Shown piece after piece: positions 37,027 to 48,030 of a DNA stretch of 64,000 nucleotides. The stretch spans positions 11,670,782 through 11,734,781 of the forward strand of contig WMCF01000025.1 in the NCBI GenBank assembly GCA_009792885.1, given 5' to 3'. Source of the DNA: Eremophila alpestris peregrina (lineage: Eukaryota; Chordata; Aves; Passeriformes; Alaudidae). Position numbers and translations under genes: made by a program. The notes under the pieces were generated by a model. That model saw only the letters and a program-made list of their open reading frames with translations. It was not told the DNA's origin and made no database searches. How positions within the stretch are numbered: position 1 is the stretch's first letter; each line of letters begins with the position of its first letter.

Positions 37027-39585
37027 TAACATTCCCCAAAATCCTGAAAAAACCAAACGGAAGTGAGTTGCTGCTGTCATTATGCTGGAAGCTTCTAAGA
37101 CCACGAAGGAGCCTATGGGAGTTTGATGGCTTACAACTGCATCTAAAATATCCAAGAAACATACTTAAAATCTATACCATGTTCTCCTGTCATCTGCACC
37201 ACTACCTTTCTGGCCAGCCCCAGGCTCCAGATGGAAGTGTAACACTATGTTTGAGCTGGTGATGTGTGTAATAGCTAATGTGACTGCTGGGAATCTGGAT
37301 GCTGGGGAGCATGCCTGGTGAGAACTGTCACTTGAACATCTGTTGCTGAATAACAAGAGCAAAAAATGGGAATCATTGAACGTGTTTAATGGGATAAAGT
37401 GTGTAAAATAAAATAATTTTTACTGCAAGAGCAATAATAATAATTTTGAATTGGGAATCGACATCTGTTTCAAGCTTGAGTTACCCTGTTAGAATGGTTT
37501 TTTGATGGGAAAAGGAGTCTCACTTGAAGGTCAATGTGATTTTTTTCCCCTTTGAGGTGAAAGAAGACAAAGTTACAGCATTAAGTTGTAATATTGGCTG
37601 TGGATTGCAAGTCTACTGTGTGTTTTCACCAAAAAGCCATGGAAAGGAGTTACTCCATTTTTCTTATTCCACATGCTGTCTCTAGCACCTGAGAGGAAAC
37701 ATCCAGAATGTTATTCTACATAGGCAATTAATATTTTTCTAAAGGACACTTTAGCTTTATGCTAATTAGTTGTTTTTCTATGCTCTTATGTCTAAAAACC
37801 CAGAGCCAGGCAGACCTACCTGAATAATAAGCACAGCTCAATTGTGATTAAATGTCTCTGAAAGTCTAAGAGAGCAAAAGGTAAGAGACAGGCTCCTCTA
37901 GTAACCTGAAACACACATGGAAAAGGAAGGGAAGTAGCTGCAGCAAGGCTGGAGAAATACTTTGTTCTCTTGCTTCAGTTTTGTCCTGATGAATAAAAAT
38001 TTGTCCTAAAAGGGCTTGGTCAAAACAGGGTGTTCTCCATGTGCTGGAAAGCAGGCAGCTGTCTCCTGTGTGTGCAAGCAGTTACTGAGCACTCCTCCTG
38101 CTTGTCACTCCGGCATCTCATGCTTGCCTAGGCTGAGGAGTAGTAGTTTGCTTCCCTGGTTTTGACAGAGGCAGCAGAAGGAATCCTAACAGGAAAGTTT
38201 AACAGTCCACAGGAGTAAAACCATCCTTTTAGCAAGGAAAAGGAGGTAGAGAGATGGGCACAAATGAGAGATTTTCTCCTATACTCACCCTTTTTTCAGG
38301 TCATTGCAGAATGCCAAGCTGCTGCTCTAGTGAATGCTGCCCATAACTTGCAAAAACCATCCCCAGCTTAGCCAGAGGCAGTTTGCTTTCCCTTGCTAGC
38401 ATTCAGTTATTTCAGTAATGTGGGCGGTCCTATCCAGCATCCAAAACTAGCTCACTCCAATCAGTTAATAGGTAAGCCTGGGAAGGAGTCAGATGTTCCT
38501 CACGCACTTTTAAAGTGACCGTGGGATAGTTAGACTAAGAAAGCACACTGGAATTACAATGTTAAAATTTGGGTTTAACCAACTGTAGGATAATGGCAAT
38601 ATAATCCCACTCCCTTGAGGACTATAACCATAGTAGGTTTGAGGCAATACTCCCTTACCAATATTCCACTTCTTAAATATTTGAATTCTTAAGTTTCACT
38701 TTTTAAATATTTGAGAACAATTGTATGTTCCCCCTGCCCCAAATTTATAATCTCTGTGACACTCCCTTCAGTCACTGGTGTTCAAAAATTCCCCCCTCTC
38801 AGAAAAGGGTGGGGGGATGGGGGGGGGGGGGGGGGGGGGAAGAGGTGAGGTTTCAGTGGAAAGGATAGACTACAAATAAGGGAACTCTGGGGTTTTGATT
38901 AAACTTGCATCCATTCTAGATCACTGCCTTCTGATTTCCTGTTGTATGTCGTGAAGGATATGAAAAGAAATTGGTGAAAAGCTCTTCCAGAATAGGTTTT
39001 GTAATTTAGCTAATGGAAGAAAAGAATGCTTGATAGATGCCAGTTCTCCTTTTTTCACTGTTGATTTTTCTTGGGCTTGGTTTATATGAATGATTTTACT
39101 GAAAGCACTCTGGTATAAACATTAATGTGAGAGAAGAAATGGATGCTTCATTCCCAGCCACTGAAAGTTTAGATGTCTTTTTCAGAAAAAAAAATAGTAG
39201 CAAATAGGTTGTCTGGCTTTGATCTTCCTGTACTTTGATGTTTTGCCTGCCAGGGTTTAAAAGGTTTGTGTGCAGTTTGAGTTTGGGATGGGGAAAACCT
39301 AGGACTAGCAACCAGTGAGCAGTTGAATGTGTGAGCTGCAGTGCACAGAATTAGGTTAGGGACTGCAGGTAAATGGACTACAGTGTAAATGATGGATGAA
39401 AACCAAGGAGAAAGCTTTCTAAGTGGTTGTTTCAAAGGAGTTTACAAATATCAAAGCATTCTAATGCTTCTGAAATATGTTTGAAAATGCTGATGTCATC
39501 ATAGAGGAAGTATGGAATTCAGTTGAGGATTTCAACTTGAATGAATTTCCCTTTTTGTTTTTTATTTAAGCTTGTTTTCCATTTA
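37027..39585. other. Intergenic DNA between RETREG1 and MYO10, no gene seen
   Basis: Upstream of RETREG1. It contains only short open frames without recognisable features and one G tract at 38806-38839 (listed separately). Confidence 0.6.
38806..38839 (+). repeat. G-rich tract (GGGTGGGGGGAT followed by about 21 G)
   Basis: A run of 21 G residues at 38819-38839 preceded by GGGTGGGGGGAT. It could form G-quadruplex structure. Its exact length in the genome is uncertain because long homopolymers are often mis-sequenced. Confidence 0.9.
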
Positions 39586-39589
39586 TTTC

Positions 39590-40165
39590 GTCACAGGATC
39601 ACAGACTAGGTTAGTTTGGAAGGAACACCTGTAAGACATTTGGTCTGACCTTTCTGCCCACATACACACCCAGCACCCCTGTTACTTGGCTGTGACCTGT
39701 TGCTCTGTGTCATGCCCAGATTAGCTCTGATCACCTCTGAGGGCTAGAGACTCTGCAATTCATTCTGGGCAACCTGTTTGAACATTTGGCCACATTCATT
39801 GCAAAGAATATTTTCTTATTATCTATTCAAAATTTCTTTTTTCACCCATTTCCTCTAATTGGGTTCTGCACCTCGTAGGGAAGGGCTCTGTCCCCATCCA
39901 TTCCATAACCACACATCAGGTACTCTGTAAGAAGATCCCTGTCAACCTCTGTCCTCCAGAGTGAGTGAATCTGACTCTCCCAGCCTTTCCTTCTATGTCA
40001 TCAGCTGTGTGCCACTGACCTTCCAGGTGCCCTCCGGACTCCTGCCAGTATGTCAGCGTCTGTCTTGTCTTGGGTTGTCCCAAACTGGACAAAGTATTCC
40101 ATTTGTGGTCTCACAAAAGGTAAAAGGATGGGAAGAATTGCTTCCCTTGTCCTATTAGTGACCTA
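39590..40165 (-). mobile_element. Degenerate CR1 3' region
   Basis: Starts with GATCACAGACTAGGTTAGTT and TTGGAAGGAACACC (antisense CR1 tail). It continues through CAAACTGGACAAAGTATTCC with TTGTGGTCTCACAAAAGG (40083-40122) and TTCCCTTGTCCTATTAGTG, the antisense of the CR1 3' coding/UTR part in the usual order. Many substitutions and no open frame. Confidence 0.6.
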
Positions 40166-40509
40166 TAATTAGTGCAGGATTATTAACTCTTTGCCCAGTC
40201 ATACCCATGGCACTCTCTTACTTGCTCTGCTTTGAGTCTGAGAAATTCTGTTTTAGTCACTCTTACTATTGCAGCACTCCTGTGTCTTAGTTGCTCTTAA
40301 TAAGGTATGACTTGGAACATCCATCTTCCCTTTTCCTGAATTTTTTTCAGTTCTATAATTGAAATAAGATTTTTCAACAAGAAATAACTTTCTCATGTTC
40401 TAGTCACATCATCTCTGCATTTGTTTGAAGTAGAAACAGATCATAGATTTGAATAGTTTCATAACACTGCACCATGGTTTGCTTTTGTAATAATTTCTAA
40501 GGACTGGGG

Positions 40510-40531
40510 TTTTTTTTTTTTTTTTTTTTTT
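40510..40531 (+). repeat. T22 homopolymer
   Basis: An uninterrupted run of 22 T between two CR1-like segments. Read on the minus strand it is a poly(A), possibly the tail of a retrotransposed sequence, but no source was recognised. Confidence 0.9.
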
Positions 40532-40559
40532 CTGAAACTAATGAAAGATCACCATTTTG

Positions 40560-41380
40560 TCCCTAAGTGCTAATATTCACTTCAGAGCCTGCTGTACAGC
40601 TCATTCTGGTACTGGGCTTGCCCCCTCTCACCTCACCTGCCCTTATCCTGACTTTCCTGAATAACTTGATGTCATCACCAAACTCTAAGCTTGCTCTTCA
40701 TCATTTTCCAGTTCACTGTTCAGTAGGCTGAAGATCTTAGAGCCTCTCCCAAACCTCAGGAATGATCTCCTTCCTTTGTTTGGATTGTTTGCTCTTACTG
40801 TCTGTTCCCTATCTCCTAGCCAATTATTTATCCACATCAGGACTTCTTATATGGATACATAACTTCCTTTTTAAGCCTTAGGTGATGAATTTTGCCAAAA
40901 CCCTTTTTGAAATCTGAGTAAACCAGACTGCCCTCATTCAGAGATCTGTCAGAGAACTTCACCAGGCTTCTAAAGCAGAGCTTTATTAATCAGAACCTAT
41001 GCTGTCTGTTCTCAATAGATCATATTTCTTCAGGTGTCCACTCACTAAATGCTTTATTATAATATTGAATAGTTAATATTAAAAGTCTTTAGTTGCCTGG
41101 ATCCCTCAAAACTCTTTAAAGACTGGTGTCATAGGTGACATATGTACCATGCACTTTCAGGTAATCCTATTTCATCTTGAAGGTTCACGCATGCTTGTAT
41201 GGAATTTCTCCTGCATCTTTTCACTAAACTCTGATATCTTTCATAGTTACCATTGAAGTGTAGAATAACTTACCAAATAATAATTGCCAGACAGTTTTCT
41301 CCTTTGATGCACACCCTCTTAGCCTTTGCAGCATCCCTAAGGTCTCTATTGAGGAATATGTTTGAAACTACATCCTAGCC
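40560..41380 (-). mobile_element. Old CR1-like LINE fragment, reverse-transcriptase region
   Basis: Antisense CR1 features in order: GATGTCATCACCAAACTCTA (40669), CCAATTATTTATCCACATCA (40820), ACCCTTTTTGAAATCTGAGT with AAACCAGACTG (40900-40931), TCAGAGAACTTCACCAGGCT (40949), and GACTGGTGTCATAGGTGACA (41121). These follow the pattern of ancient amniote CR1/L3 elements. Frames are badly broken and the edges approximate. Confidence 0.55.
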
Positions 41381-41604
41381 TCTTTATTCTTTTATTTAAC
41401 TGTAATATAATATTTAACTATGAAACAGGAGTGCATTAAGTGTTGTCCTGTGATATGCAAAATACAATTAGGACTGTGACATGTATTTAAAGTATTTTAG
41501 GTACAAGTCTGTGCACCTCAAAATACTCTTGTGTTCCACTGAAATATTTATCTGTTGGGCAGTTGGAATACATGGGACCTGACTGACCTTGTAAACTAAA
41601 ACTG

Positions 41605-42604
41605 TGTGGTAGCTTGACTGTAGCTTTGTGCTAGATGCCCCCACAGCCACTCCACAATTCCCCTCCTCAACTGGGCAGGGGAGAGAAAATAATATAATGA
41701 AAAGCTCAGCAGTCAACATAAGGACAGGGAAAGATCACTCACCAGTTACTGTCATAGGCATAACAGACTCAGCACTAGGAAATTAGTTTAATTACCAATC
41801 AAATAATGAGAAATAAAACCAGATCTTAAAACTACTTTCCAAACACCTTCCCGCTACACCTCCCTTCTTCCCAGGCTTAACTTTACTCCTGATTTCTCAT
41901 CCTCCTCTTCCCCACAGTGGTGCAGGGAATGGGGGGGCTGCAGTGAGTTCATTACAAGTTGTCTCTGCTGCTCCTTCCTCCTCAGGAGGAGGACTCCTCA
42001 CATTCTTCCTGTGCTCCAGCGTAGGGTCCCTTTCATGTGGTGCAGTCCTTCAGGAACAGGCTGCTCCAGTGAGGGTGCCCTGTGGGGTCACAAGTCCTGC
42101 CACTAAAGCTGGTCCAGTGTGGGTTTCCCACAAGGTCACAGCCTCATTTGGGCATCTCCCTGCTCCAGTGTGGGGTGCTCAGTTGGCTGCAGGTGGATCT
42201 CTGCTCTGCCATGGACCTTCATGGGCTACAGAGGGTTGGCTACCCACCATGGGCTGCACCACGGGCTGCAGGGGAATCTCTGCTGCAGTGACTGGAGCAC
42301 CTCCTCCCTTCCTTCGTCACTGACCTTGGTGTCTACAGTGTTATTTCTCCCACATGTTCTCATTCCTGTCTCCCACCTGCTGTTGTACAGCAGTTTTTTC
42401 CCCCTTACATATATTATCCCAGAGGTACTATCACCATTACTGATATACTTGGGGCCTTGGCCAAGAGCAGGTCTGTGTTAGAGCTGGCAGCATTGGCTCT
42501 GCAGACACAGGGAAAGCTTCTGGCAGCTTTTCACAGAAGCCACCCTGGTAGTTCCTCTCTTTCTTCCCCTTGCTACGAGAACCTTGCCATGCAAACCCAG
42601 TACA
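41605..42604 (+). mobile_element. Solo LTR (about 1 kb) of an avian endogenous retrovirus
   Basis: Begins TGTGGTAGCTTGACTGTAGC and ends CCATGCAAACCCAGTACA, giving TG...CA ends exactly 1000 bp apart. Inside, GGGCAGGGGAGAGAAAATAA near 41675, a G-rich/C-rich middle with repeated CTGCTCCAGTG(TGGGG) units (about 42060-42180), and ACCTTGGTGTCTACAGTGTT near 42323 match in order a widespread avian LTR I recognise. No viral coding region is attached and no clear target-site duplication was seen. The 126- and 120-codon frames inside are incidental. Confidence 0.8.
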
Positions 42605-43910
42605 ATAATATCATAATATCAGGTGGCATAAGATGAAAAATTTAACAATGAAAATGATTGTTGAAAATATGAGAATATTGATGCTGCTTCTTACTAAAAA
42701 ATGCTAGTGTGTGGGATTTTTCCCCCTCACTGCTAGAGGTTATGCTTCTTAATGCCTGTGAACTCAAACCTTTAAGAGTAGAACTCAACAATTAATTAAT
42801 GTATGGAAGAATAATGCTTCAGTTTTATATTTTCTGTAACAGAGATCATGGTAAGAAAGCTCTAATATCTCCCACATGAAATAATCCTTTTTGTTTGGTA
42901 AATTGTGTGGGGATGGTAGTAAATATTCCATGCTCAAATGCAGTGTTGTTTTTTTCTGAATCCTGGTTTTATAGATATATAAATTTATATAAATATAGAT
43001 ATATATAATTTAGCAATTATATACACTTATATGTCTTGAGTTATTAGAAAGAATAGTATTTCTGATGTAACTGTTTAAGACTTGGGATAAGGGAGTTTAC
43101 AGAAGAAAATGTGTGGCTCAACAGCTATGGTCAAAGCCAGTTAAGCCACTTAAAACAAGTGGTTTTAGCCCAGGAATAGTACTGTGCAGCAATCTAATAA
43201 AATATTTATGCAACAATTTATAGGTGTTTAACACTGTGCTGGTGTTCTTGTCTGTGTAATCATGCCATGTAGAAGATCAGTAGGAATAATTGATTTTCAT
43301 GGATCTAATTTTGGAGCTAATTACTGTAATCTTTTAGATGGCATTACCTGTTTGATTGTATGTGGCAGAGAATCGATAATGACTTTATGGGTTTAGCTCC
43401 ACTCTTTGGTCAGCTTTGCATGAGAGCAGGCCAAGCACGCCAGCAACCTTTTTGAGTCTGGCATTTGTTTAGAGTTTATGAAACAGTCAAGCTCATACAG
43501 GAGCTGACATTGTCGAGGAAGAATCAAAATGACTGTGAATCAGCAAGTTTGGACATTTTTTCTTTATTTGTAGAAAGAGTGATCTGAGTAAAAACCTTAG
43601 GTGCAATGTTAGGTTTAGTAAACCGAGAATTTTCTAGTGAGAGAAATGCCTAGGCAGAGAAAACTGGACACTGACACTGTACCTAGACATCTGAATGTGG
43701 TAGCATGGATGGGGAAATTGTCTCCCAGAAGGCAGTGTGTAAGAAAAAAGGAAAATGCCTTTCAGAATGCAGAATAGATAGTCTCTTTTATATGGAATTG
43801 TGCAGAGTGCATGCAACAGCCTTCCTTATGATTGAGAAAACAGGACTTGGAGATAGAATTTCATCAGAATCTATTGTTTTTTAATTCTAACACATTCAAA
43901 TGAGAGGAGG
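42605..43910. other. Intergenic, no gene seen
   Basis: AT-rich sequence between an LTR and a CR1. It has an AT-rich tract at about 42973-43012 made of ATATAGATATATAAAT-like words and no recognisable coding or repeat content otherwise. Confidence 0.6.
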
Positions 43911-43911
43911 T

Positions 43912-45770
43912 TTCACAGAGTCACAGAATGGATCAGGTTGGAAGGGACCATAGTGGGTCATCTGGTCCAACCTCCCGGCTCAAGCAGGATTCCCCAAGTC
44001 CTCTTTCTTGCCCTTTTTTAAGACTGAGGTGACATTTGCTTTCTTCCAGCCCTCAGACACCTCTCCTGATCTCCATGACCTTTCAAAGGTGATTGTTAGT
44101 GGCTTTGCTATGACGTCCACCCGCTCTCTCAGGATTCGTGCATGCATCTCATCAAGGCCTATGGACTTGTGGATGTCAAGTTGGCCTAGGTGTTCTCTGA
44201 CCAAATCCTCCTCAACTAAGGGGAAGGTCTTCTTCCTGATATTCATTTGCCCTTGTCTCCAGGGTCAGAGATCCCTGAGGGCTGATCTTGTCAGTGAAGA
44301 CCAATGCAAAGAAGGCGCTCAGCAAGGGAACCCCCTCCATTTAGTAACAGTCCCACATTATCCTTTCGTTTCCTTTTGTTATTGATGTATTTGAAAAAGC
44401 CCTTCTTTTCCTTGACATCCTTGGCCACATTTAAATCCAGATGGGCCTTGACTTTCCTTGCCTCGTTTCTGTTTACTCTGACAACGTCTCTATATTCAAA
44501 GAGTTTCCATCTTGTGTAAACTTCCCATGGATGCATATGTATGCGTAAGTAATGACAGCAGTTCTTTTTTCATCCAACAGGTGTGATGCTCCCTTTACCT
44601 GATTTCTTGCTTGTCAGGATGCATGGGTCTTGGGCCTGGAGGAAGTGATCCTTGAATATTGATGAGCTCTCTTGGACTCCTCTTCCCTGCAAGGCCTGTT
44701 CCTATGGGATTCTTCCAAGGTCCCTGAAGTGGCTAAAGTTAGATCCTCTGAAGTCCATGGCTGTAATCTTACTTGCTGCCCTGCTTCCTCCTCACCTGTT
44801 ACTGAAACCCACAATCTCATGGCCACTACAGCCAAGGCTGCACCTTAACCCTCACATCTCCAACAAGGCTTTCCCTGTTTATAAATTGAGCACCACATCA
44901 TTCCTTGTGGGATCCTCCAGTATCTGTGGCAGGAAGTTGTCATCAGTGCTTTCCAGGACCCCCCTGGCCTGTTTGTGTTTTGCTGTGCAGCTTTCCAGCA
45001 GATGTCAGGGTGGCTGAAGTCCCCCACGTGAACAAGGGCCTGTGACTTTGAGGCTGCTGCAATTGCCTGTGGAAGGGCTCACCCACCTCCTCCTCCAGTT
45101 CAGGCAGCCTGGAGCAAACACCCAGAGAGTGTCAGCCTCACTCATCTGCCCTTTTATCCTGACCCATGAGCTCCTGACTCACTCATTATCCCCCTGAGAC
45201 AGAGCTCGATACATTCCAAGTAAGGGATGCTTAAGCAGCTAGAAAATAAAAAATAAAGATCTTGAAGATCTTGGTACATGTCTTTTAGATAATTACAGAA
45301 AGATATATTAAAGCACATAAGAAGCACATTCCAAGTGTTGCCTCACAGAAAGGGCAACTCCACCACTGTGCCTTCCTGCTCTGTCTCTCCCAAACAGTGT
45401 GCAGTCCTTCATGGCAACATTCCACTGTGGGAGCTGTCCCACCACATCTCTGTAATTGCAGGGAGGTCAAAGCCTTGTGCTCTTGCTCCTCCTGCTTGTT
45501 TCCCCTACTGCATGTTGATGTACAGGCATTTAACAGAATTATTTAATATCCCAGTGGGGTGTAGAGCGATACCCCATAGTCCTGTCTAGTGCTTGTGGTT
45601 TTGTCTGCTTGTGCTTAATTGAAATATCCCCTCTTATGCCTCCTTTTGCTACTGGATTGGTTACTGCAGTTCTCCCATTTCCTAAACCCGTGGCAAGTCT
45701 GGCCCTGTCCCTATTCCTGTCCCCCTTATTGTTGGTCAGCTGGTAATATTAGAAGTGTGAGTCTTGTCTG
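43912..45770 (-). mobile_element. CR1 LINE, endonuclease to early RT joined directly to the 3' tail (internally deleted)
   Basis: Read on the minus strand, the endonuclease part includes MGDFSHPDICW (45027-44995). Near 44825 the plus strand (CTCATGGCCACTACAGCCAA) is the antisense of the conserved CSDHE motif region. Then come the linker (YRDVVRVNRNEARKVKAHLD, near 44490) and the start of the RT (EDLVREHLGQLDIHKSIGLD, then KPLTITFERSWRSGEVSEGW, 44210-44050). At about 43985 the sequence jumps straight to the CR1 3' tail (CCTTCCAACCTGATCCATTC), so roughly the whole RT core is missing. A 104-bp insertion interrupts the endonuclease region at 45222-45325. Frames are partly open but broken. The left (5') edge at about 45770 is uncertain. 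Confidence 0.8.
45211..45336. repeat. 104-bp insertion inside the CR1, flanked by 11-bp direct repeats
   Basis: ACATTCCAAGT occurs at 45211-45221 and again at 45326-45336. The CR1 sequence (GAGCTCGATACATTCCA before, AAAGGGCAACTCCACCAC after) appears continuous if the DNA between and one copy are removed. The inserted 104 bp is AT-rich, contains AAATAAAAAATAAAG and a double AGATCTTG-type word, and was not recognised. The layout is that of an insertion with target-site duplication. Confidence 0.65.
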
Positions 45771-45839
45771 CCCAAGGAGATGTGTGTGGGTGTCAAGGAG
45801 CAAAGGAAAAACGAACTTTTATGCAACAAAAAGGAAATA

Positions 45840-46887
45840 ACATCTGGGCTAAACTCCTCTTGAGCTCAACAGAAACACTTTTCCCAGGAACTTGGGCTGT
45901 CTGATGAGCCACTGCTTTTTAATGATGAGCTGTCGGATGAGCCACCCCTTTAGAAAATTATTTTTCTTGCCTGAATAACAACCCAAGTGGAACAATGTTT
46001 TTGTTATCAAACTTTCAAAGAAATTACTGACCTGAATTGCTGCCAGGGTGGAAAATTACTATGGCTTAAGCCAGCTCTTTTGCAACCCTATAAACATCAG
46101 TCTGAAGGGAGACCCTGTGAACTCTCCAAGACCACAGTGGGCTGCAATCAGCAGCCTCCTTCTGAGTGGGGCCTCTCAGGACCAGTGAACTCTCAAATTT
46201 GCTATACCTGGAGCCAGTGACAGACCTTGGGTGATACCCCCACTGCTTGAGGTTCAACCCTTTGCACCTTGAAAAAATGCAAAGGCATCCCATATGAGCT
46301 GAACTCAAGGGGAATTTTTCACAGGTACATACCTTTAGGTCTGAGTGCGTGCAAGTGTGAATATGCCACAGAAAATTTACTGTGAATATTGCTCACTTAG
46401 ATTCTTAAATATGTTAGATTAGTAAGTTAGGCCTGTGAGTTACTGTCATGCTTGTAGTAAATTCTGTAGAATCTTTTGTTAATTTGTTCAAAGTAGGCTA
46501 TCAATTAAGTGCTGTAAAGTTTAAGTGTGGCTTAAACCTTTAGGTCTAAACCATTGGTCACTTCTGGGACTAAGTTTGGCAAAGGGGTCCAGTCTGAACC
46601 TTGTGACTCAATAAGTGGGTCTCCCTCATTCCTTTTTATCCTTATCCCTTCCTCTTCTTACCCTTTTTCCATCCCCAGCCTCCATGTAAGTTACTTTTGG
46701 TAGATTTTAGATTGATTGAGTTTAGATTGTAGTCCAATTTTTCTCTGTGTGCTTTAACCATCTAGTAAGCAGTAAGGCAAACCTCTAAACAAATTTTGTC
46801 ACACTTTCACTTTAATATTAAACCTGCTTTTGTTGGTACCTTTTAGCTGGTGATTCTTTGAGCGACCTGAGACAGTTGTTTGTGACA
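45840..46887 (+). mobile_element. LTR of an avian endogenous retrovirus (probable solo LTR)
   Basis: The 3' end is clear: an ATTAAA poly(A) signal at 46817-46822, then TGTTGGTACCTTTTAGCTGG and a TGTTTGTGACA terminus at 46887. A TATA-like CTATAAAC lies at about 46088. Recognised words such as CCTTGGGTGATACCCCCACT (46225) and AAGTAGGCTATCAATTAAGT (46491) fit an avian LTR. No viral coding sequence follows. The left end is uncertain: TGTCTGATGAGCCAC occurs twice in near-identical form 33 bp apart (45898 and 45931). Nothing more specific than ERV can be said about the family. Confidence 0.55.
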
Positions 46888-47600
46888 GGTGGTGAGCAAG
46901 AATAATGAGAAGACTCTCTCCCTGTTCCCTTTCCTACCCCGACTTCTTGATAAAGATTGGGTAAATTCATAGTACAGGTGGAACCACTCGGTGTTTCGTT
47001 TGCTTCTTGGATCACTGCTGCCCTCTTCTGCTGGCTTCCCATGGCTGTTGTGGTATGGGGAGCTTATGCATTGTGTCTGTTGTGATGTTATGGGAGGTTG
47101 TGGAGTGAAATGCCGTGACTTTCTAGGGCTGGGCTCCACAAAGAATTAGTTTTATTTAGGACAACACTGGCATATTGGTACCCTTTTGTACTTACTTCAC
47201 AGAGTGGTAAATGATGTGGAGTGCACGTGCTGTGAGAAAGAGTCTGTCAGCACTGGAAAAGCAGACACTGTTCTGGCCATGTTTCTGTAAAATGGACTTG
47301 GGCCAGCATGACTGGCAGTGCTGTAGCGTGCCTGTGTTGGGCATTTGAGCTGCTGCAGACCTGTGAGTACATGTAATGCCTCAGAAATGTGGGGCTTGAA
47401 ACCTAGCTTTCTGATGCAACATTTCTGGGGTGAAGCAATTTCCTCTGCATAGCTTCTGTAATTAAGTTTATTAAGAATTCTGGCACCCTGACAAATGGTT
47501 GTATTGAATTATGAGGCACAGGGAAAGTGCTAGACAGAAGCCTGAAGATGGAGGAATTGAGGCATGGCCAGCTAAGTCCAAAGGAGATCCACAAAGATGA
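46888..47600. other. Intergenic, no gene seen
   Basis: Between an LTR and a CR1 copy. Overlapping minus-strand open frames (46818-47139) have no recognisable features. Nothing else supportable. Confidence 0.5.
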
Positions 47601-47604
47601 TTAG

Positions 47605-48030
47605 AGGGAAGGGACACCTCTTTTATTAAGACAGGCAGGGAGATTTGGGCTTGTTCTACCTGGTAAAAGCTCCAGGGAGGCTTTAGAGCAGCCCTCCAGT
47701 ACCCTCCAGAGTACAAGAGAGCTGGAGAAGGAATTTTTATAAGGGCATGTAATGATAGACCAAGGGGCAATTGCTTCAAACTGAGAGAGGGCAGGTTTAG
47801 ATGCTAGATTAGATGTTAGAAATTCTTTACCGTGAGGGTGGTGAGGCACTGGCACAGGCTGCCCAGAGAAGCTGTGGATGCCCCATATCTGCAAGTGTTC
47901 AAGGCCAGACTGGATGGAGCCCTGAGCAACCTGCTCTAGTGGAAGGTGTCCCTGCCCACAGAAAGGGGATTGGAACTAAATGATCTTTAAGGTCCCTTCC
48001 AACCCAAACCATTCTGCAATTTTATGATTT
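47605..48030 (+). mobile_element. CR1 LINE 3' end
   Basis: Plus-strand CR1 3' portion: AAGACAGGCAGGGAGATTTG, GGGCATGTAATGATAGACCA, GAAATTCTTTACCGTGAGGG, GGCACAGGCTGCCCAGAGAA, then ACTAAATGATCTTTAAGGTC and CCCTTCCAACCCAAACC, ending ATTCTGCAATTTTATGATTT. The reading frame is broken by small indels, so it is older than the copy at 36.5 kb. Confidence 0.85.

Noticed and set aside
41943..42481. Overlapping plus-strand frames of 126, 69 and 120 codons
   Set aside because: They lie inside a recognised LTR, are open in several frames because of internal repeats, and are not viral genes.
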